DNA of 64,000 nt from Chaunax sp. Z400. Lineage: Eukaryota; Chordata; Actinopteri; Lophiiformes; Chaunacidae. Both the position numbers and the translations under genes were made by a program. Below are positions 47,669 to 62,100 of this stretch, one piece after another. How positions within the stretch are numbered: position 1 is the stretch's first letter; the number at the start of each line of letters is the position of its first letter. The notes under the pieces were generated by a model. It saw only the letters and a program-made list of their open reading frames with translations. It was not told the DNA's origin and searched no databases. The stretch covers positions 23,070,397-23,134,396 of the forward strand of contig CM075203.1 in NCBI GenBank assembly GCA_037577475.1. Direction: 5' to 3'.

Positions 47669-49732
47669 GTGGGAGAGAGTGTGTGCATAAAGGTGTGTCA
47701 ATGGTTGATCTATCTCAGGTGTAACGTTTGTGAAGGGCATGATTCTGTACTGCTTTAGGGATGGGTGTGGTCACCTGGTGAACCAAACAAATGATTGGGT
47801 TTTTTAATGTCAAAAAAACCAAAAGACTCCTGCAGAAAATGATTTGGTCGTGCTTTAAAATGAGCCAACAGGAAGGTGTTGGTTTGCCAAAGATTTGCTG
47901 AGGTGCACAGGATTATAGGGCGAGGTTACCTCAGAGTACTGCTGGCAATGCTCAGGTGACAGGATGTGCTGTCTCCCATCACAACAGGACCTAAAACATA
48001 CCACAGTAATGCTTTTTCCAGGGCAGGTCATAGTGAAGAAATATCATATCCTAATCACCTGAGATAAATAAGAATATTCAATATATTTATGATTTTAAAA
48101 TATCAGTGCTAATGCACCCCAAAATGTGCCCTAACCATTAACTGCACTACTAAAACATCTGAGTCATCTTAGTAAGAGAAAGTATCATAAACCAGTTTTT
48201 TGTTTGAACATTTTATTTGTTTTTATTTTATTTGTTTCTAAATATTTGTCCTTAATAATACCAATAAGATATTACTATTTGTTTCTGAATACATAAAATT
48301 ACAATTACCAATTACGATAATAGTATAAGTACATTTAGATTATTTTAAACACAATGTGCTAATTTGTTATTAGCACAGGTTATAGCCTTATTCAAGAAAA
48401 TGACAGTAGATTTATCTATTTTCTGGTTTTAAGATCTTTTCACTCAGTTTAAGAAAGAAACAAACAGTGAAAAACGAACTGAAGAACAAGTTTTGAGTTT
48501 CCTTTACTCTAGAAAAGTCAGTCATTTTCCAGTTTGATGTGTGCTACATTCTCTGAGTATTCATAAATGGAATGTAGCTACAAATGAAAAATAGCGTGAA
48601 GCGTCGTCCTCATTCTACTGTTAACATATACATACACAATTCATTATGTTCTAAGATGACATGCAGAAGCAGTGGTAATGATTGTTAACCTCCCACATTG
48701 TTGGACACATCCCAGCCCCACCCTAATCTACTGAACGATACTCCAATACTCCATCAGAGGTGGGCTACACATACTTTCCTTCAGTAGCACAGGACCGGAG
48801 AATACAAGCCTTCACATGTGAGCCACACTAGCTGGCTGCCCAAGTCATACAGAATCCATTCGGAAAGTCAATTCACTCCCTTTTTAACAAAGATGGAAAA
48901 TACCACAAGCACGCTCCAGGTCCTGTTTAAGGCAGAGGAGCGGCGGCGTGAGGAACGGGCAGGCCAGATGTTTCATTTGAAAAGACAGCAGAGAGTTTTT
49001 TCTCTGAGGGGAGCCTGTTTCTTTTTTTAGCCTGAGAGGCTGCAGTGTGATCTGTAATAACTTGCAGCTTTTTGCACAGTGGCTCAACAGCATTCAAAGT
49101 TTCCACCCTTGACTCAGACATTATAGCTTGGATTGACCTGACTCTCTGTTTCTCTCAGCCTCTATCCAGTAGCCTGACACAAGTCAAAGCAGAGCTCCAT
49201 CTTAGCAGCTCATGACGTCTGACTGGATGGTTGTGCAGCAGTGCTAGTCTAACATGCTTACACAAGATACTTGGCTTCCCTCTTTATATATATTGCAAAG
49301 CTGTCAGAGAGATAAAACTAATACCTGCAGTCACATTTGAAGGGATTCAGTGACTGAACTCTTTGTCAGTCTGAAAGGATCATTAATCCACACTTTTATT
49401 GGTACCAAATAACGTGTTGAAGTGGGGCTGAAAAGTTTCTAGTACAATCAGAAATACCACACACTGAAAATCAAAACGTATTGGGACTTTGGCCCTGTGG
49501 CAAGGTAAACTCCTCCTGAATGCCGACCTCCGCCTCCCTCACCAAGTCAAAACACTGCCTTTGTTTATGGTTGCCAACTATGACATCATTTCAATAGAAA
49601 ACCAAAGTATGTTGTTCTGTTTTTGATCTTCTGTTCCCCTCCTTTGCCTTCAAGGGCAGATTCTTTACAAAACAGACATAGATGGAGAAAGATTCCACCA
49701 GCACCGTATGTGATCTTTGGATTACTTTCTTT

Positions 49733-49775
49733 TACCCGACACTTTTATCCAAAGCAACTTACAAAAGGTGCATTT
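49733..49775 (+). repeat. Short teleost dispersed-repeat fragment
   Basis: ACACTTTTATCCAAAGCAAC then TTACAAAAGGTGCATTT matches a motif found very often in fish genomes. Family unknown. Confidence 0.5.
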
Positions 49776-49924
49776 AACCGTCTGGATGCAGCCCAGAAGT
49801 ACATGTCTAGTTTCTGCTGTCCTGATGCCAATGGGAACCGCTAACTCATTCTTCCATTCTGGAGTCAGGATAGCAAACAGTGGCCTGATTTTTATGATTT
49901 TTTCCCGGAGTTGGTTTCTTGGTT

Positions 49925-50005
49925 GGTTTGTTGGTTGGATTGTTAACAAGATAACACAAAAAGTAATCGACAGATTTTAATGCAATTTTCAGGAGATGTC
50001 GGAAG
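49925..50005 (+). repeat. Degraded copy of the 'GTTAGCAGGATTA' dispersed repeat
   Basis: GTTAACAAGATAACACAAAA, then CGACAGATTTTAATGCAATT, parallels the copies at 18868 and 59085. Confidence 0.4.
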
Positions 50006-50034
50006 TGGCCCTAGGAACAATCGAACAATCTGTT

Positions 50035-50136
50035 GCAGCTAACATTAGCACAACTGTAGCCAGCACTGTGGCTAACATTAGCAGGTCTGCAGCTAGTGCT
50101 GCAGCTAACATTAGCACAACTGCAGCCAGCGCTGTA
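50035..50136. repeat. 33-bp tandem repeat, about 3 copies
   Basis: GCTAACATTAGCA recurs at 50038, 50071 and 50104, followed by GCAGCCAGCRCTG-type sequence. Confidence 0.88.
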
Positions 50137-50201
50137 CTCATTTGTAGGGTTGTAGGATTCAGAACATAAATAAATTTAAACAAAGCATCGACAACTTCAT
50201 G

Positions 50202-50427
50202 ACATCATCCTGTTTGGGTTTTTTAGTTATTTTTTGGGGCCATTTTACACCTTTTTTGATAGAACAGCTGAAGAGGTGACAGGAAACGTGGGATGGGGGA
50301 GGGAGACATGCGGCAAATGGCCACGAGTTGGAATCAAACCCACGCTGACCGCTAGAGGACTATAGCCTCTGTTTGTGGGGTGCGCGCTCTAACCACTGCG
50401 CTATCTGCACCCCACATCATCATGTTT
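50202..50427 (-). mobile_element. tRNA-derived SINE with 14-bp target site duplication
   Basis: On the minus strand the element starts GGGGTGCAGATAGCGCAGTG, containing a pol III A-box (TAGCGCAGTGG), and has a B-box-like GGTTTGATTCC some 60 bases later. It ends in an A-rich tail (about 50216-50235). The flanks ACATCATCCTGTTT (50202-50215) and ACATCATCATGTTT (50414-50427) match at 13 of 14 bases. Family not named. Confidence 0.85.
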
Positions 50428-53400
50428 TTAATAAGCGACTTGTTGTGGAAGATAACGTTTTCCATCTTGAATGATGTAAGTGAGCATTTCTACTAGCGTT
50501 AGACAACAGTCAGCCTCAGCAGACAGACTCTGCCTATTGAAATGTTTATGTCTGCTTTGTGAAATAAGACCAATAGTCCAAAAGAATTACAGTACGAAAT
50601 CACATGGGTAGTGACACCAGGTGTTACTTCTCAGGGCATACTAGACACTTACAATCGTATACTGCTGCCCTCTACAGGCTGTTATTAATGATCCATTTGA
50701 CAGTTCCGTCTCTTTTTTATTTCGTCCAATACTGAGCTGATATTCATCAGTGTCTTCGTATTAGTCCAGTTATCAGGTGGAGTAAAGAGTTCAGAGTAAA
50801 AGCAGTTTTTCTAGCTGATCCCAGATCTGTGATGTTGCAACAAACAAGATTACTTTATTTTTTACAACTATGATTACATCTTGTAAACTACCAACACAGG
50901 TACAGTTCGGTCCTGGTACCAAAGTCCAGGTACCCAAAATTTATGAGTTCAAAATTGAACTTTACCCATCTAGAGTTGACATTTGCAGAAATTTGTTAGC
51001 TGGACACACAGCGATTTGTGCCGGGTTTGCGAATAGAAAAGACAGAATTAGCAGATGTGTGTCATGTCCATAGCTGTTGTGAGTGAATAACGGGGCCCAG
51101 TGACTTGAAGAGAGGATGGGACTTTGAACAGCACCCTGAACCCTCCAACAGTGACAATACATTATGAAATGAACGTCAACATTCCCAAGCAAAACTCTGA
51201 TATTTTCCAAAGTGCTCCTCGCTTTTCAGTTTGTAAGCAAAAATGCAGACCTTAGGTTGGGACATCCCGCCCACTGACATTGAGTGGTTTTCAATGTCAG
51301 GGTTGGCTCAGACAGGGAGCATGCATGAGGGCTTTGTAGAGGAGCACAGGGTATTAATCTGCCTTTTTAGTGGCTGTCAACCTGCTAGTCTTCGCTCCAC
51401 TCCCCCCTGCAGGGGCCCCTTTTCTAGTATGGTCCTAACAAAGCCTACACTGATGGGATTTACTACTTTTATTTTCTTACCCAAAACAATGTCCTATCAG
51501 TCAGTCACAAGCCAAAAACAGTGGTCGATGTCAACCATGCAAACGATATTCCATAATACCACTGTTAGATGTTGGATTGGCTCAGGCTACTGTATAATGG
51601 TGAAAGTAGCTGGTAGCAGAGACTGTCTGTCTGTAGCATGAACAGCTGTGTTCCTCTGGAAATGTGTTTTTGCACATGTGCAGAAATTCATGCTGAATGT
51701 CCAGTAAGATTTACTGCATGTGTTTAGAGGGCCAGAGCTTACTGCAGGAACCTGGAATGTGACGTCTCTATGCCACAGTTTGTGTATGAGGAAGAAAGAA
51801 ACAGCAAAATGATGAAAATATCAGTGGATTAAACTGCACTTTCCAGCTTTTTACATTACCAATTAATCAAACGAATATATACTATTTCTAGGCAGAGACA
51901 ATTATTACCATTCTAGAGAATCTACTGAACATTGTAGCATGTCATGGATTTCTGGCCCAAAACTCTGCCCTCCACAAATCCCTTCAGAGGTCAGGGTATG
52001 TCAGAGGTTCTTCTCTTCTCCTCAGGAACACTTTCCAGGAGGGGATCCCTCCAGTGAGTTCTGGGTCTACCCCAGAGTCCCCTCCCAGTCATACGTGCCT
52101 GTCTGTGTGCACGCTGATGCTGCCACTGGCAGGATGAGAGAATACATACTGTGAGAATCAGTGATATCACCACCAGTCGTCCTCCATTACTGTGAGGAGG
52201 GTTGAACAACAGACGTGGGAGGGTTAGAGGATTAGATAAAGTGATGAAGAGGAGACGTCCACCTTGTACAGGAGGCTGATGGGTGTGTTGGGATGAAGAG
52301 CAGGGCTCATATTTACACAGCTGATTCATTGCACAGGCATCCGCAGCTCTCCATGCTAACCTCCTCCACCCACCAGGATATTTGACTCCACATCGTGTCC
52401 TCCTAGCCCGCCCCACCCTATACACACCCCTTCTCTCTCTCTCTAATTGTTGTGTTCTTTAAATGCGTGTTTTTTGGATATTCCCTGGTTTAAATACTGA
52501 TCTTGGAGAAGTCTGCTGTCTGCTGTCTATCTGTTCTGTTGATCTGGGTAAATGGCTCTAATTCTACTGTTCAACTTATTCTGGTGTTGCTGGTTTAAAT
52601 GCTACTATGTCTTAAAGTCCAATTCAGCATTTAAACTGCAGGGTTTCAGATTTTGATTTCAAGTCATTTCAATGAAATCACTGCCATCAACACATCTGCT
52701 TACAGAGAGAACATAAACAGATGACAGAAGGTAAACAGAGGGCATAAACATGAAGGGAACAGTTCACCCAAAATAAAGATTCATTCATTATCTGCTCATC
52801 TCCATACCAAAGGGAAGCTAGAAAACAGAACTGCTCTTTATGGCTGGTCAACTAAATCACCACAGTGGATGATGAGTGTCTCCTCCAGTACAACTTTGAC
52901 AACGCCAAATTTGAACTGCCATGGTCGTGTTGACCCTTTAAGGAAGGAACGCCCAGAGCAAGCCATCATGCTATGATGTCACACCTTCCAGTTCTGTGCC
53001 ATCTACTCCACAAAAGCAATGCTTCACAGTACAGTACATATCAGATATGTGTCATTTTGTACATTTAATGCTCTCACAGAGGTCCACTGTCTGTCTGACA
53101 TGATGAGAGCCATGTTTAAACCAAAGACCTCCTGTGCAGCCCGTCAGTCAGTGGGCGTCACACTTTCATCGGATTCTAATTCAAACATTTTAGAGATCTG
53201 TCACTTCATAGAAATAAAGCCCTTCATCCAGCATAATGTGGGCTCATTGTCATCAACATCTGTATGAAGGATCAGGACAGGATGGGGAGCGCTTTAGTGT
53301 AAATAAACGAAGGCGGCGTAGGGAAGGGTCTCCGTCATCATGTCATCTCTGCCTCTACGTCACCACCACCTGTTTAGGAGGTGTGGAGCCTGAAGGTCAT

Positions 53401-55491
53401 TCCTGTCTTTGTTCAGCTTCAGAGGAATCAGGATGTCGGCCTGCGAAGTGAATGAATATCTGAGAGACCTGACAGAGGACATTTTACTCCTCCTCCTCTT
53501 CTTCACTGTACTTTCCTCCTTTGGCCTCCAAACATTTCTTCAGTAGCTCCTTATCAAACCTTATTTTACTGTGATCACAGCTTCATCCAGTGAGCTGCTC
53601 TGAACAATTCTGGTTCAGGGGGTTTGAAAGATTTCAGTTATCTGAATCACGTTTCACCAACAGCTGGGGAGCGGTCTGACTCCCAGTCATGTTTTGAATA
53701 TAAATTCATCAAGAGCGGAGCCATTCTTCTCACTCAGGTCGATCCAGCACCATATATGGCCATGTGAGAAGAACTGATCCCTGCTCAGTTCACAGGCCAG
53801 ACTGTTTGTAGCATTGTGTCAGATGGAAGCAGGACTTTTTGGTGTTTTTGGCTTTGGTACAGTAGGTAGGGCTGGTGTGTATGTCTGGTCACATGGTCAG
53901 GACATGGGGAGGAAAGGAAAGAGAGAGTGAGAGGAGGAAGGCAAACAGAGGGAGGTAACAGAGGACTAATGGAGAAGGAGGAATAGAAGAGGAGAGAGCT
54001 CCAGAAATAGAAACGATCACTTACTTGTTTGATTGTGAGAAGGAAGAGGCCTTTAGGAGATGGACTTCCTGTTTGGGTTTGGAGAGATGTGACGCTGCTG
54101 ACATTCAGGCCTCATCATCAGCTTGTTAGTGTGACATTTGGAATCAGCTGGTTCTTTTTTTTACTGATCCTACTGAAGCCTCTACTGCCAATCAGATGTC
54201 AACATTTGACTGTGAGGTCACTTCCTTTATTTGTTTTAGATTATTTCTTCAATCAAGGCAAACCCTCTCTCTGGTCAGGACCTGAGGGCTGAAGGCTTCA
54301 GGTTTCGACCAGCTCTGTGTGCTTCAAAGTCCATCTAACAGTTTGTGATGTGGGTAGTGTGTGCAGTGTGTCCACACACACACACACACTTTCGTACATA
54401 TTACTATTCGTACAAATTACTATTCAATATCCTGTTTAAAAGTGTTGAAAGATGCCCTCTGAACATTTCAGCTGTGGTGACGTCGTGACTCTAATACTGG
54501 TCACTTGACACCAGTTATCTCTCAGATCCTCATCTCAGCCCAGTTTTCTCCACAAGTCAGATGTTAATGACTCATAATCAAAAGTTATGCTTAATAAAAC
54601 ATTAGTTTGTTCCTCATGTGATCTAGTCTGTCATATGATTCTAGCTATGAATCCCCCATGAGTACCATTATCAGCCCTGAACAGAGGAACTTCTGTCATA
54701 TGTCACCAAATCACCTAATTGTCAGAGGTCTTCTTCAAACTTCACTTTCATTCCTCTCATGGCTCATTTCATACAATGACTTTAAAACAGTGGAGTTCAC
54801 TTCATAGACAGATTTTAGATCTTTAATATGTTGCTGTCAAACCTTTAATTCCATGAAGTCTGTTAGGATGACAACAGAACAATTCAAGTTGGAGTTCTGT
54901 ACTTTGTCACTCTCATAATCCACACTTGGCACACATGGGAGTGAAACTCTGTTCCCAAAAGTACATCATTATAAACATCATTATAAACACACACTTCTGC
55001 TGCTGCGGACGGCTCTGGCTACTGACAGCTGTCAGTTTAGATTGTTTGAAACCTCATTGGGTCAGGCAGAAGTGTGTTTACCAAAGAAGAGGTCTGTTTG
55101 CTAGCAGAGGGCTGTCTTAATCATCTTCATCCTGTTTGCTGAAATGTAACAGACTCGCAGGTGGCAGGATGAGAGGACCGTATGGTTAAGCTGTCTATAA
55201 TGAACACTGTTGGTACTGCACTGTTTATCCCCGACATAAAAATGATGGGGCGATACAGTCGTAGGTAAACTACAGTCCTAGCTTTACCAAACTTTAACAT
55301 AATTAACTTTGATAAGTAGTTGTGCTTTTGAATATTTAGAATCTCCTACTAATGGTATTATCATTAGTTTCCCATGTAAAGATGATTTAAGTTGACTGAA
55401 GGTTGGCCATCTTGTCCATAGCAGATATCCTGAACAACATCCACTACTGTAGACCCACCAGAGGACATGTCCTCATCAGATAACTCTCATC

Positions 55492-55559
55492 AAAAAAATC
55501 AATCAATCAATCAATCAATCGATCAATCAATCAATCAATCAACCAAACAACCAACCAAC

Positions 55560-55606
<47 letters not shown>

Positions 55607-55699
55607 CCAACCAACCAACCAACCAACCAACCAACCAATTAACCAACCAATCAATCAACCAGCCAACCAACCAATCAATCAACCAGCCAATCAACCAAC

Positions 55700-55732
<33 letters not shown>

Positions 55733-55762
55733 CACCCATCCATCCATCCATCCATCCATCAA
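55492..55762. repeat. Compound tetranucleotide microsatellite (AATC)n(AACC)n(ATCC)n
   Basis: Blocks of AATC, AACC and CATC tetramers alternate for 270 bp, producing Asn-Gln-Pro-Ile-Ser open frames by chance. Confidence 0.97.
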
Positions 55763-56954
55763 ACTTTATTGTGCATGCAGTTCAAACAGTTCAAAGCACT
55801 CTATAAGTTATTGATGAAACAAAAGACGGGTTTAGAGACTAATTCCTTTAATCATCAATCAATAATCATTTACAGATAAAACAATAAAAGATGGGTCGTT
55901 AAGATGATAAATAAAGAATAATAAAAGACAACAAAGGTGATGTTTTCTGAACTGGTCCCATATTAGTGAGTAAAATCAGGATATGTTAGCCTCTGCTGTT
56001 CTCTAACATAATGTCCTTAAACAAACAGAAGAACAGTATGAAATGACTGAACCCCTCTGAGATAAGTGGATACTGTCAGCCCCCACAAACTGTTTATGGC
56101 TGAGTCCATCAATTCAACAGTCCCATCAGTTTAAAGTGGAGTGAGGTGCAAGGAGGAAGAGACCACGTCTTCTGCAGCTCCACATATGTTTCTACTAACA
56201 CCAACCTCCTCCATTGTTATTGGACAGAGGAACACGGCCATTTCGTCTACTGTCATCCCTCACAACCGCACATAGACCCAGAAAGGAGGGAGACAGGGCC
56301 TCATCTGCTCCATCATCCCGTCATAATGAAGTCCCTTTTTAGAAAGATTCAGCTCTTCAAAATAAACTCACTGTATTTATTGGCTTTTTGTAAATTAGCA
56401 TGAAGTTGTCTTTGGATATCACAGTGGAATGGTTCATAGTCTGTGTGCTCCCACAAGAAGAAAACAACCTCCAGTGAAGTCGACAATGGCAAGCTGTGTC
56501 TTGCAGGGGAGCTGGAAGGAGTGAGAATGAGAGCAGCAGAGAACAGCCTCACACACACGTGTCTGCAGCCCTGGAAACACTTCAACAATTCCTTATTGCT
56601 GTTAGATTCATGTATGGATCCTCACAAAGCTCCTATGTTTAAACAGATAATAGGTCTGTTCCAAACAGTTGTGGTCTGAAGCTCTAAATCCTGAACACAC
56701 ACTCAATCATGTTGTGCTGCCTTTAAGCACTGTTGGAAACATTATCATCACATCTTGGGCCCAAAAACCACAACTAGGAGACCAAAGGGCAGGAGACGAT
56801 GGAGGTGATGAACCTGATTAAAAGGATTCATTGAAATGTCTATTAATACAGAGCTCGAGTTAGGACTTAATTAGCCTAGCTTAGCATGAAGTCTGCTTCT
56901 ACCAATGCCTACCAATCAAAGCTCACTGATTAACCCATTACTGATTACTTAAAC

Positions 56955-57690
56955 TGTCTGATACTTAAACTACATCTGATACTCAAACTACATCTGGTAC
57001 TTGAACTACATCTGATACTTAAACTACATCTGATACTTAAATTACATCTGGTAGCCTACTTAAACTACATCTGATACTTAGACTACATCTGATACTTGAA
57101 CTACATCTGGTACTTAAACTACATCTAATACTTGAACTAAATCTGGTACTTAAACTAACTCTGGTACTTAAACTACATCTAGTACTTAAACTACATCTAA
57201 TACTTAAACTATATCTACTACTTAAACTACATCTGGTACTCAAACTATATCTAGTACTTAAACTACATCTGGTACTTAAACTACATCTGGTACTTAAATT
57301 AACTCTGGTACTTAAACTACATCGATACTTTAACTACATCTGATACTTAAACTACATCTGATACTTAAACTACATCTGGTACTTAAACTACATCTGATAC
57401 TTAAACTACTGTACATCTGATACTTAAACTAACTCTGGTAATTAAACTACATCTGATACTCAAACTACATCTGGTACTTAAAATACATCTGGTACTAAAA
57501 CTACATCTGATACTTAAACTATATCTAGTACTTAAACTACATCTGGTACTTAAACTACATCTGATACTTAAACTATATCTAGTACTTAAACTACATCTGG
57601 TACTTAAACTACATCTGATACTTAAACTACATCTGATACCTAAACTACATCTGGTACTTAAACTAACTCTTGCACTTAAACTACATCTTG
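56955..57690. repeat. 18-bp minisatellite, inverted relative of the 39-45 kb array
   Basis: Units of ACTTAAACTACATCTGAT repeat every 18 bp, about 40 copies. The reverse complement, ATCAGATGTAGTTTAAGT, is the variant found throughout 43.5-44.9 kb. It is the same family in opposite orientation, 12 kb away. Confidence 0.93.
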
Positions 57691-59084
57691 AACTTGACTT
57701 GGTATCTGCATTACAGAAGGTCCACTGCTTCCCCATTGATGATGAACATATTTTCTAAAATGAACAAAGAGGACAGCTCTCTAATCTCCATGTAAATGAG
57801 TAATGAATTACTCCATGTGTCTTCAGCGTAATTGGCCTACCCCATCTCTTTTCATGGCATCAATCGAGGACTCCAACTAAAACCTCCCTGTAACCGAATC
57901 AAAAACATGAGATGATCTGGGAACCAACCAGAACAGAAATATTTGGTTGGTTGCTATGGAGCTGTGACGCTCATCTGGCTCATTCATGTTTACTCCAAAT
58001 TTTACTCTCCTGCCACAGACAAGGAAAGGTAACGAGAAACAAAGGAGTGAAAGAATTTAAGGTCATGAAGATGTAATGGATAGAGATAGCAAGAGAAGTG
58101 ACAGAGAGAAGAAAGAAAGAAAGATAGAAAGAAAGAAAGAGAAGTGCTCCATTGTAGCAGGTCTCGTGACTAACCTCTCTCCCCCCTCAGGGATCTGTGG
58201 TATGCCATCACTTTATATAGCAATCTCTCTCTCTCCCTCTGCTCCCATGGCTGTGATTAAAGGGGACGAGTGGAAAACACAAGGAGGGTAGAGAGTTCTC
58301 TCCCCACAGTTTGATGCTGTGTGTGACCATCACACTCTTTCCCATGGCGCTCACTTGAGAAATGTACTCCACCACACACAGAGTCCCCTGACTGGGTAGA
58401 GTGCTGTATACCAGTGTGATGGGTGGGCATTCAGATCAGATACATCAGATACAGGCTTTATAGGAAACAGACCATCTATCAGACTGTATGATGAAGCTTC
58501 ATATATCATTTAAAGCCAAACAATGTCACTTTTAACAGGATGGAGTTTCACAACCTCTCTTACTAATGAAAAGTTTAATTAATAAGCAACCAAACAGTCT
58601 TCTTAGTTCTGTACATTCAGCGTGACTTAATTGCCACAGCTTTGTTTGGTCTGATATGACTATTAATTGGTGGTGGCTAATGTAAACTAATGTTAGCTGT
58701 TCTTAGGTAGATATCAGACTTCTCTCAATCTACATTTTTGACTTATGTAATATCATCAGTCATGATGAGTATGGTCCCAATTCCAGTTCCACATTTCACC
58801 AAGATTGACTGTGTAATCATTACTTTAAAAGCAAAACTGTTAATGAAAACAATAATTCTGGATCTGGATATGTCTCAAAATCTGATCAATTCCTTGTTAG
58901 CCCTTGGGTCATTTTCACTCATATTCTGTGAATAACGTTTGATCTTTCATGTTGGCTGCAGGCAGCATCAAGACCAGGTAACTGGGCTTTTGTACCCAGA
59001 TATCCTATGACAGAGAATGCCTGGAGAAACATGTGCAACAAGGGCGTTATGTTTCACTTTGTTTTGTCAGGCTGTCTGTTAGCA

Positions 59085-59126
59085 GGATTATGCACAATCT
59101 ACAAGATGGAATTTCATGAAACTTGG
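59085..59126 (+). repeat. Dispersed-repeat flank from which the 24-bp array grows
   Basis: TGTTAGCAGGATTATGCACA, then a block reading GGAATTTCATGAAACTTGG, aligns with the copy at 18868. Its continuation (ACTTGGTAGAAGAGTTGGTA) is already one array unit. Confidence 0.6.
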
Positions 59127-62100
59127 TAGAAGAGTTGGTATATGACTTAGTAGAAGGGTTGGTTTCTGACCTGGTAGAAGGGTTGGTATATAACTTGGTA
59201 GAAGGGTTGGTATCTGACTTTGTAGAAGGGTTGGGTATATGACTTTGTAGAAGGGTTGGGTATATGACTTGGTAGAAGGGTTGGTATATGACTTGGTAGA
59301 AGGGTTGTTATATGACTTGATAGAAGGGTTGGTATATGACTTGGAGGAAGGGTTGGTATATGACTTGGTAGAAGGGTTGGTATATGACTTGGTAGAAAGG
59401 TTGATATATGTCTTGGAAGAAGGGTTGGTATATGACTTGGTAGAAGGGTTGGGTATATGACTTGGTAGAAGGGTTGGTATATGACTTGGAGGAAGGGTTG
59501 GTATATGACTTGGTAGAAGGGTTGGTATATGACTTGGTAGAAGGGTTGGTATATGACTTGGTAGAAAGGTTGGTATATGACTTGATAGAAGGGTTGGTAT
59601 ATGACTTGGTAGAAGGGTTGGGTATATGACTTGGTAGAAGGGTTGGTATATGACTTGGTAGAAAGGTTGATATATGTATTGGAAGAAGGGTTGGTATATG
59701 ACTTGGTAGAAGGGTTGGGTATATGACTTGGTAGAAGGGTTGGTATATGACTTGGAGGAAGGGTTGGTATATGTCTTGATAGAACGGTTGGTATATGACT
59801 TGGTAGAAGGTTTGGTATATGACTTGGTAGAAAGGTTGATATATGTCTTGGAGGAAGGGTTGGTATATGCCTTGATAGAAGGGTTGGTATATGACTTGGT
59901 AGAAAGGTTGGTATATGACTTGGTAGAAAGGTTGATATATGTCTTGGTAGAAGGGTTGGTATATGACTTGGAGGAAGGTTTGGTATATGACTTGGTAGAA
60001 AGGTTGATATATGTCTTGGAGGAAGGGTTGGTATATGCCTTGATAGAAGGGTTGGTATATGACTTGGTAGAAAGGTTGGTATATGACTTGTTAGAAAGGT
60101 TGATATATGTCTTGGTAGAAGGGTTGGTATATGACTTGGAGGAAGGGTTGGTATATGTCTTGATAGAACGGTCGGTATATGACTTGGTAGAAGGTTTGGT
60201 ATATGACTTGGTAGAAAGGTTGATATATGTCTTGGAGGAAGGGTTGGTATATGTCTTGGTAGAAGGGTTGGTATATGACTTGGTAGAAAGGTTGGTATAT
60301 GACTTGGTAGAAAGGTTGATATATGTCTTAGTAGAAGGGTCCAGGGGACTTGGTAGAAAGGTAGATATATGTCTTGGTAGAAGCGTTGATATATGACTTG
60401 GTAGAAAGGTTGGTATATGACTTGGTAGAAAGGTTGATATATGTCTTGGTGGAAGGGTTGGTATATGACTTGGTAGAAAGGTTGATATATGTCTTGGTGG
60501 AAAGGTTGGTATATGACTTGGAGGAAGGGTTGGTATATGTCTTGATAGAACGGTTGGTATATGACTTGGTAGAAAGGTTGATATATGTCTTGGAGGAAGG
60601 TTTGGTATATGACTTGGTAGAAGGGTTTGTATGTGACTTGGTAGAAAGGTTGATATATGTCTTGGAAGAAGGGTTGGTATATGACTTGGTGGAAGGGTTG
60701 ATATATGACTTGGTAGAAGGGTTGATATAAGACTTGGTAGAAGGGTTGGTATATGACTTGGTAGAAGGGTTGGTATATGTCTTGGTAGAAGGGTTGGGTA
60801 TATGACTTGGTAGAAGGGTTGATATAAGACTTGGTAGAAGGGTTGGTATATGACTTGGTAGAAGGTTTGGTATATGACTTGGTAGAAAGGTTGATATATG
60901 TCTTGGAGGAAGGGTTGGTATATGCCTTGATAGAAGGGTTGGTATATGACTTGGTAGAAAGGTTGGTATATGACTTGGTAGAAAGGTTGATATATGTCTT
61001 GGTAGAAGGGTTGGTATATGACTTGGAGGAAGGGTTGGTATATGTCTTGATAGAACGGTTGGTATATGACTTGGTAGAAGGTTTGGTATATGACTTGGTA
61101 GAAAGGTTGATATATGTCTTGGAGGAAGGGTTGGTATATGTCTTGGTAGAAGGGTTGGTATATGACTTGGTAGAAGGGTTGGTATATGACTTGGTAGAAA
61201 GGTTGATATATGTCTTGGAAGAAGGGTTGGTATATGACTTGGTAGAAGGGTTGGGTATATGACTTGGTAGAAGGGTTGGTATATAACTTGGAGGAAGGGT
61301 TGGTATATGACTTGGTAGAAGGGTTGGTATATGACTTGGTAGAAGGGTTGGTATATGACTTGGTAGAAAGGTTGGTATATGACTTGATAGAAGGGTTGGT
61401 ATATGACTTGGTAGAAGGGTTGGGTATATGACTTGGTAGAAGGGTTGGTATATGACTTGGTAGAAAGGTTGATATATGTCTTGGAAGAAGGGTTGGTATA
61501 TGACTTGGTAGAAGGGTTGGGTATATGACTTGGTAGAAGGGTTGGTATATGACTTGGAGGAAGGGTTGGTATATGTCTTGATAGAACGGTTGGTATATGA
61601 CTTGGTAGAAGGTTTGGTATATGACTTGGTAGAAAGGTTGATATATGTCTTGGAGGAAGGGTTGGTATATGCCTTGATAGAAGGGTTGGTATATGACTTG
61701 GTAGAAAGGTTGGTATATGACTTGTTAGAAAGGTTGATATATGTCTTGGTAGAAGGGTTGGTATATGACTTGGAGGAAGGGTTGGTATATGTCTTGATAG
61801 AACGGTTGGTATATGACTTGGTAGAAGCTTTGGTATATGACTTGGTAGAAAGGTTGATATATGTCTTGGAGGAAGGGTTGGTATATGTCTTGGTAGAAGG
61901 GTTGGTATATGACTTGGTAGAAAGGTTGGTATATGACTTGGTAGAAAGGTTGATATATGTCTTGGTAGAAGGGTCCAGGGGACTTGGTAGAAAGGTAGAT
62001 ATATGTCTTGGTAGAAGCGTTGATATATGACTTGGTAGAAAGGTTGGTATATGACTTGGTAGAAAGGTTGATATATGTCTTGGTGGAAGGGTTGGTATAT

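Noticed and set aside
47669..47758. Read-through C-terminus of cavin1 after MIYQ
   Set aside because: CAG|GTGGGA is at the known exon 1 boundary of the family, and the 29 codons that follow resemble no cavin sequence.
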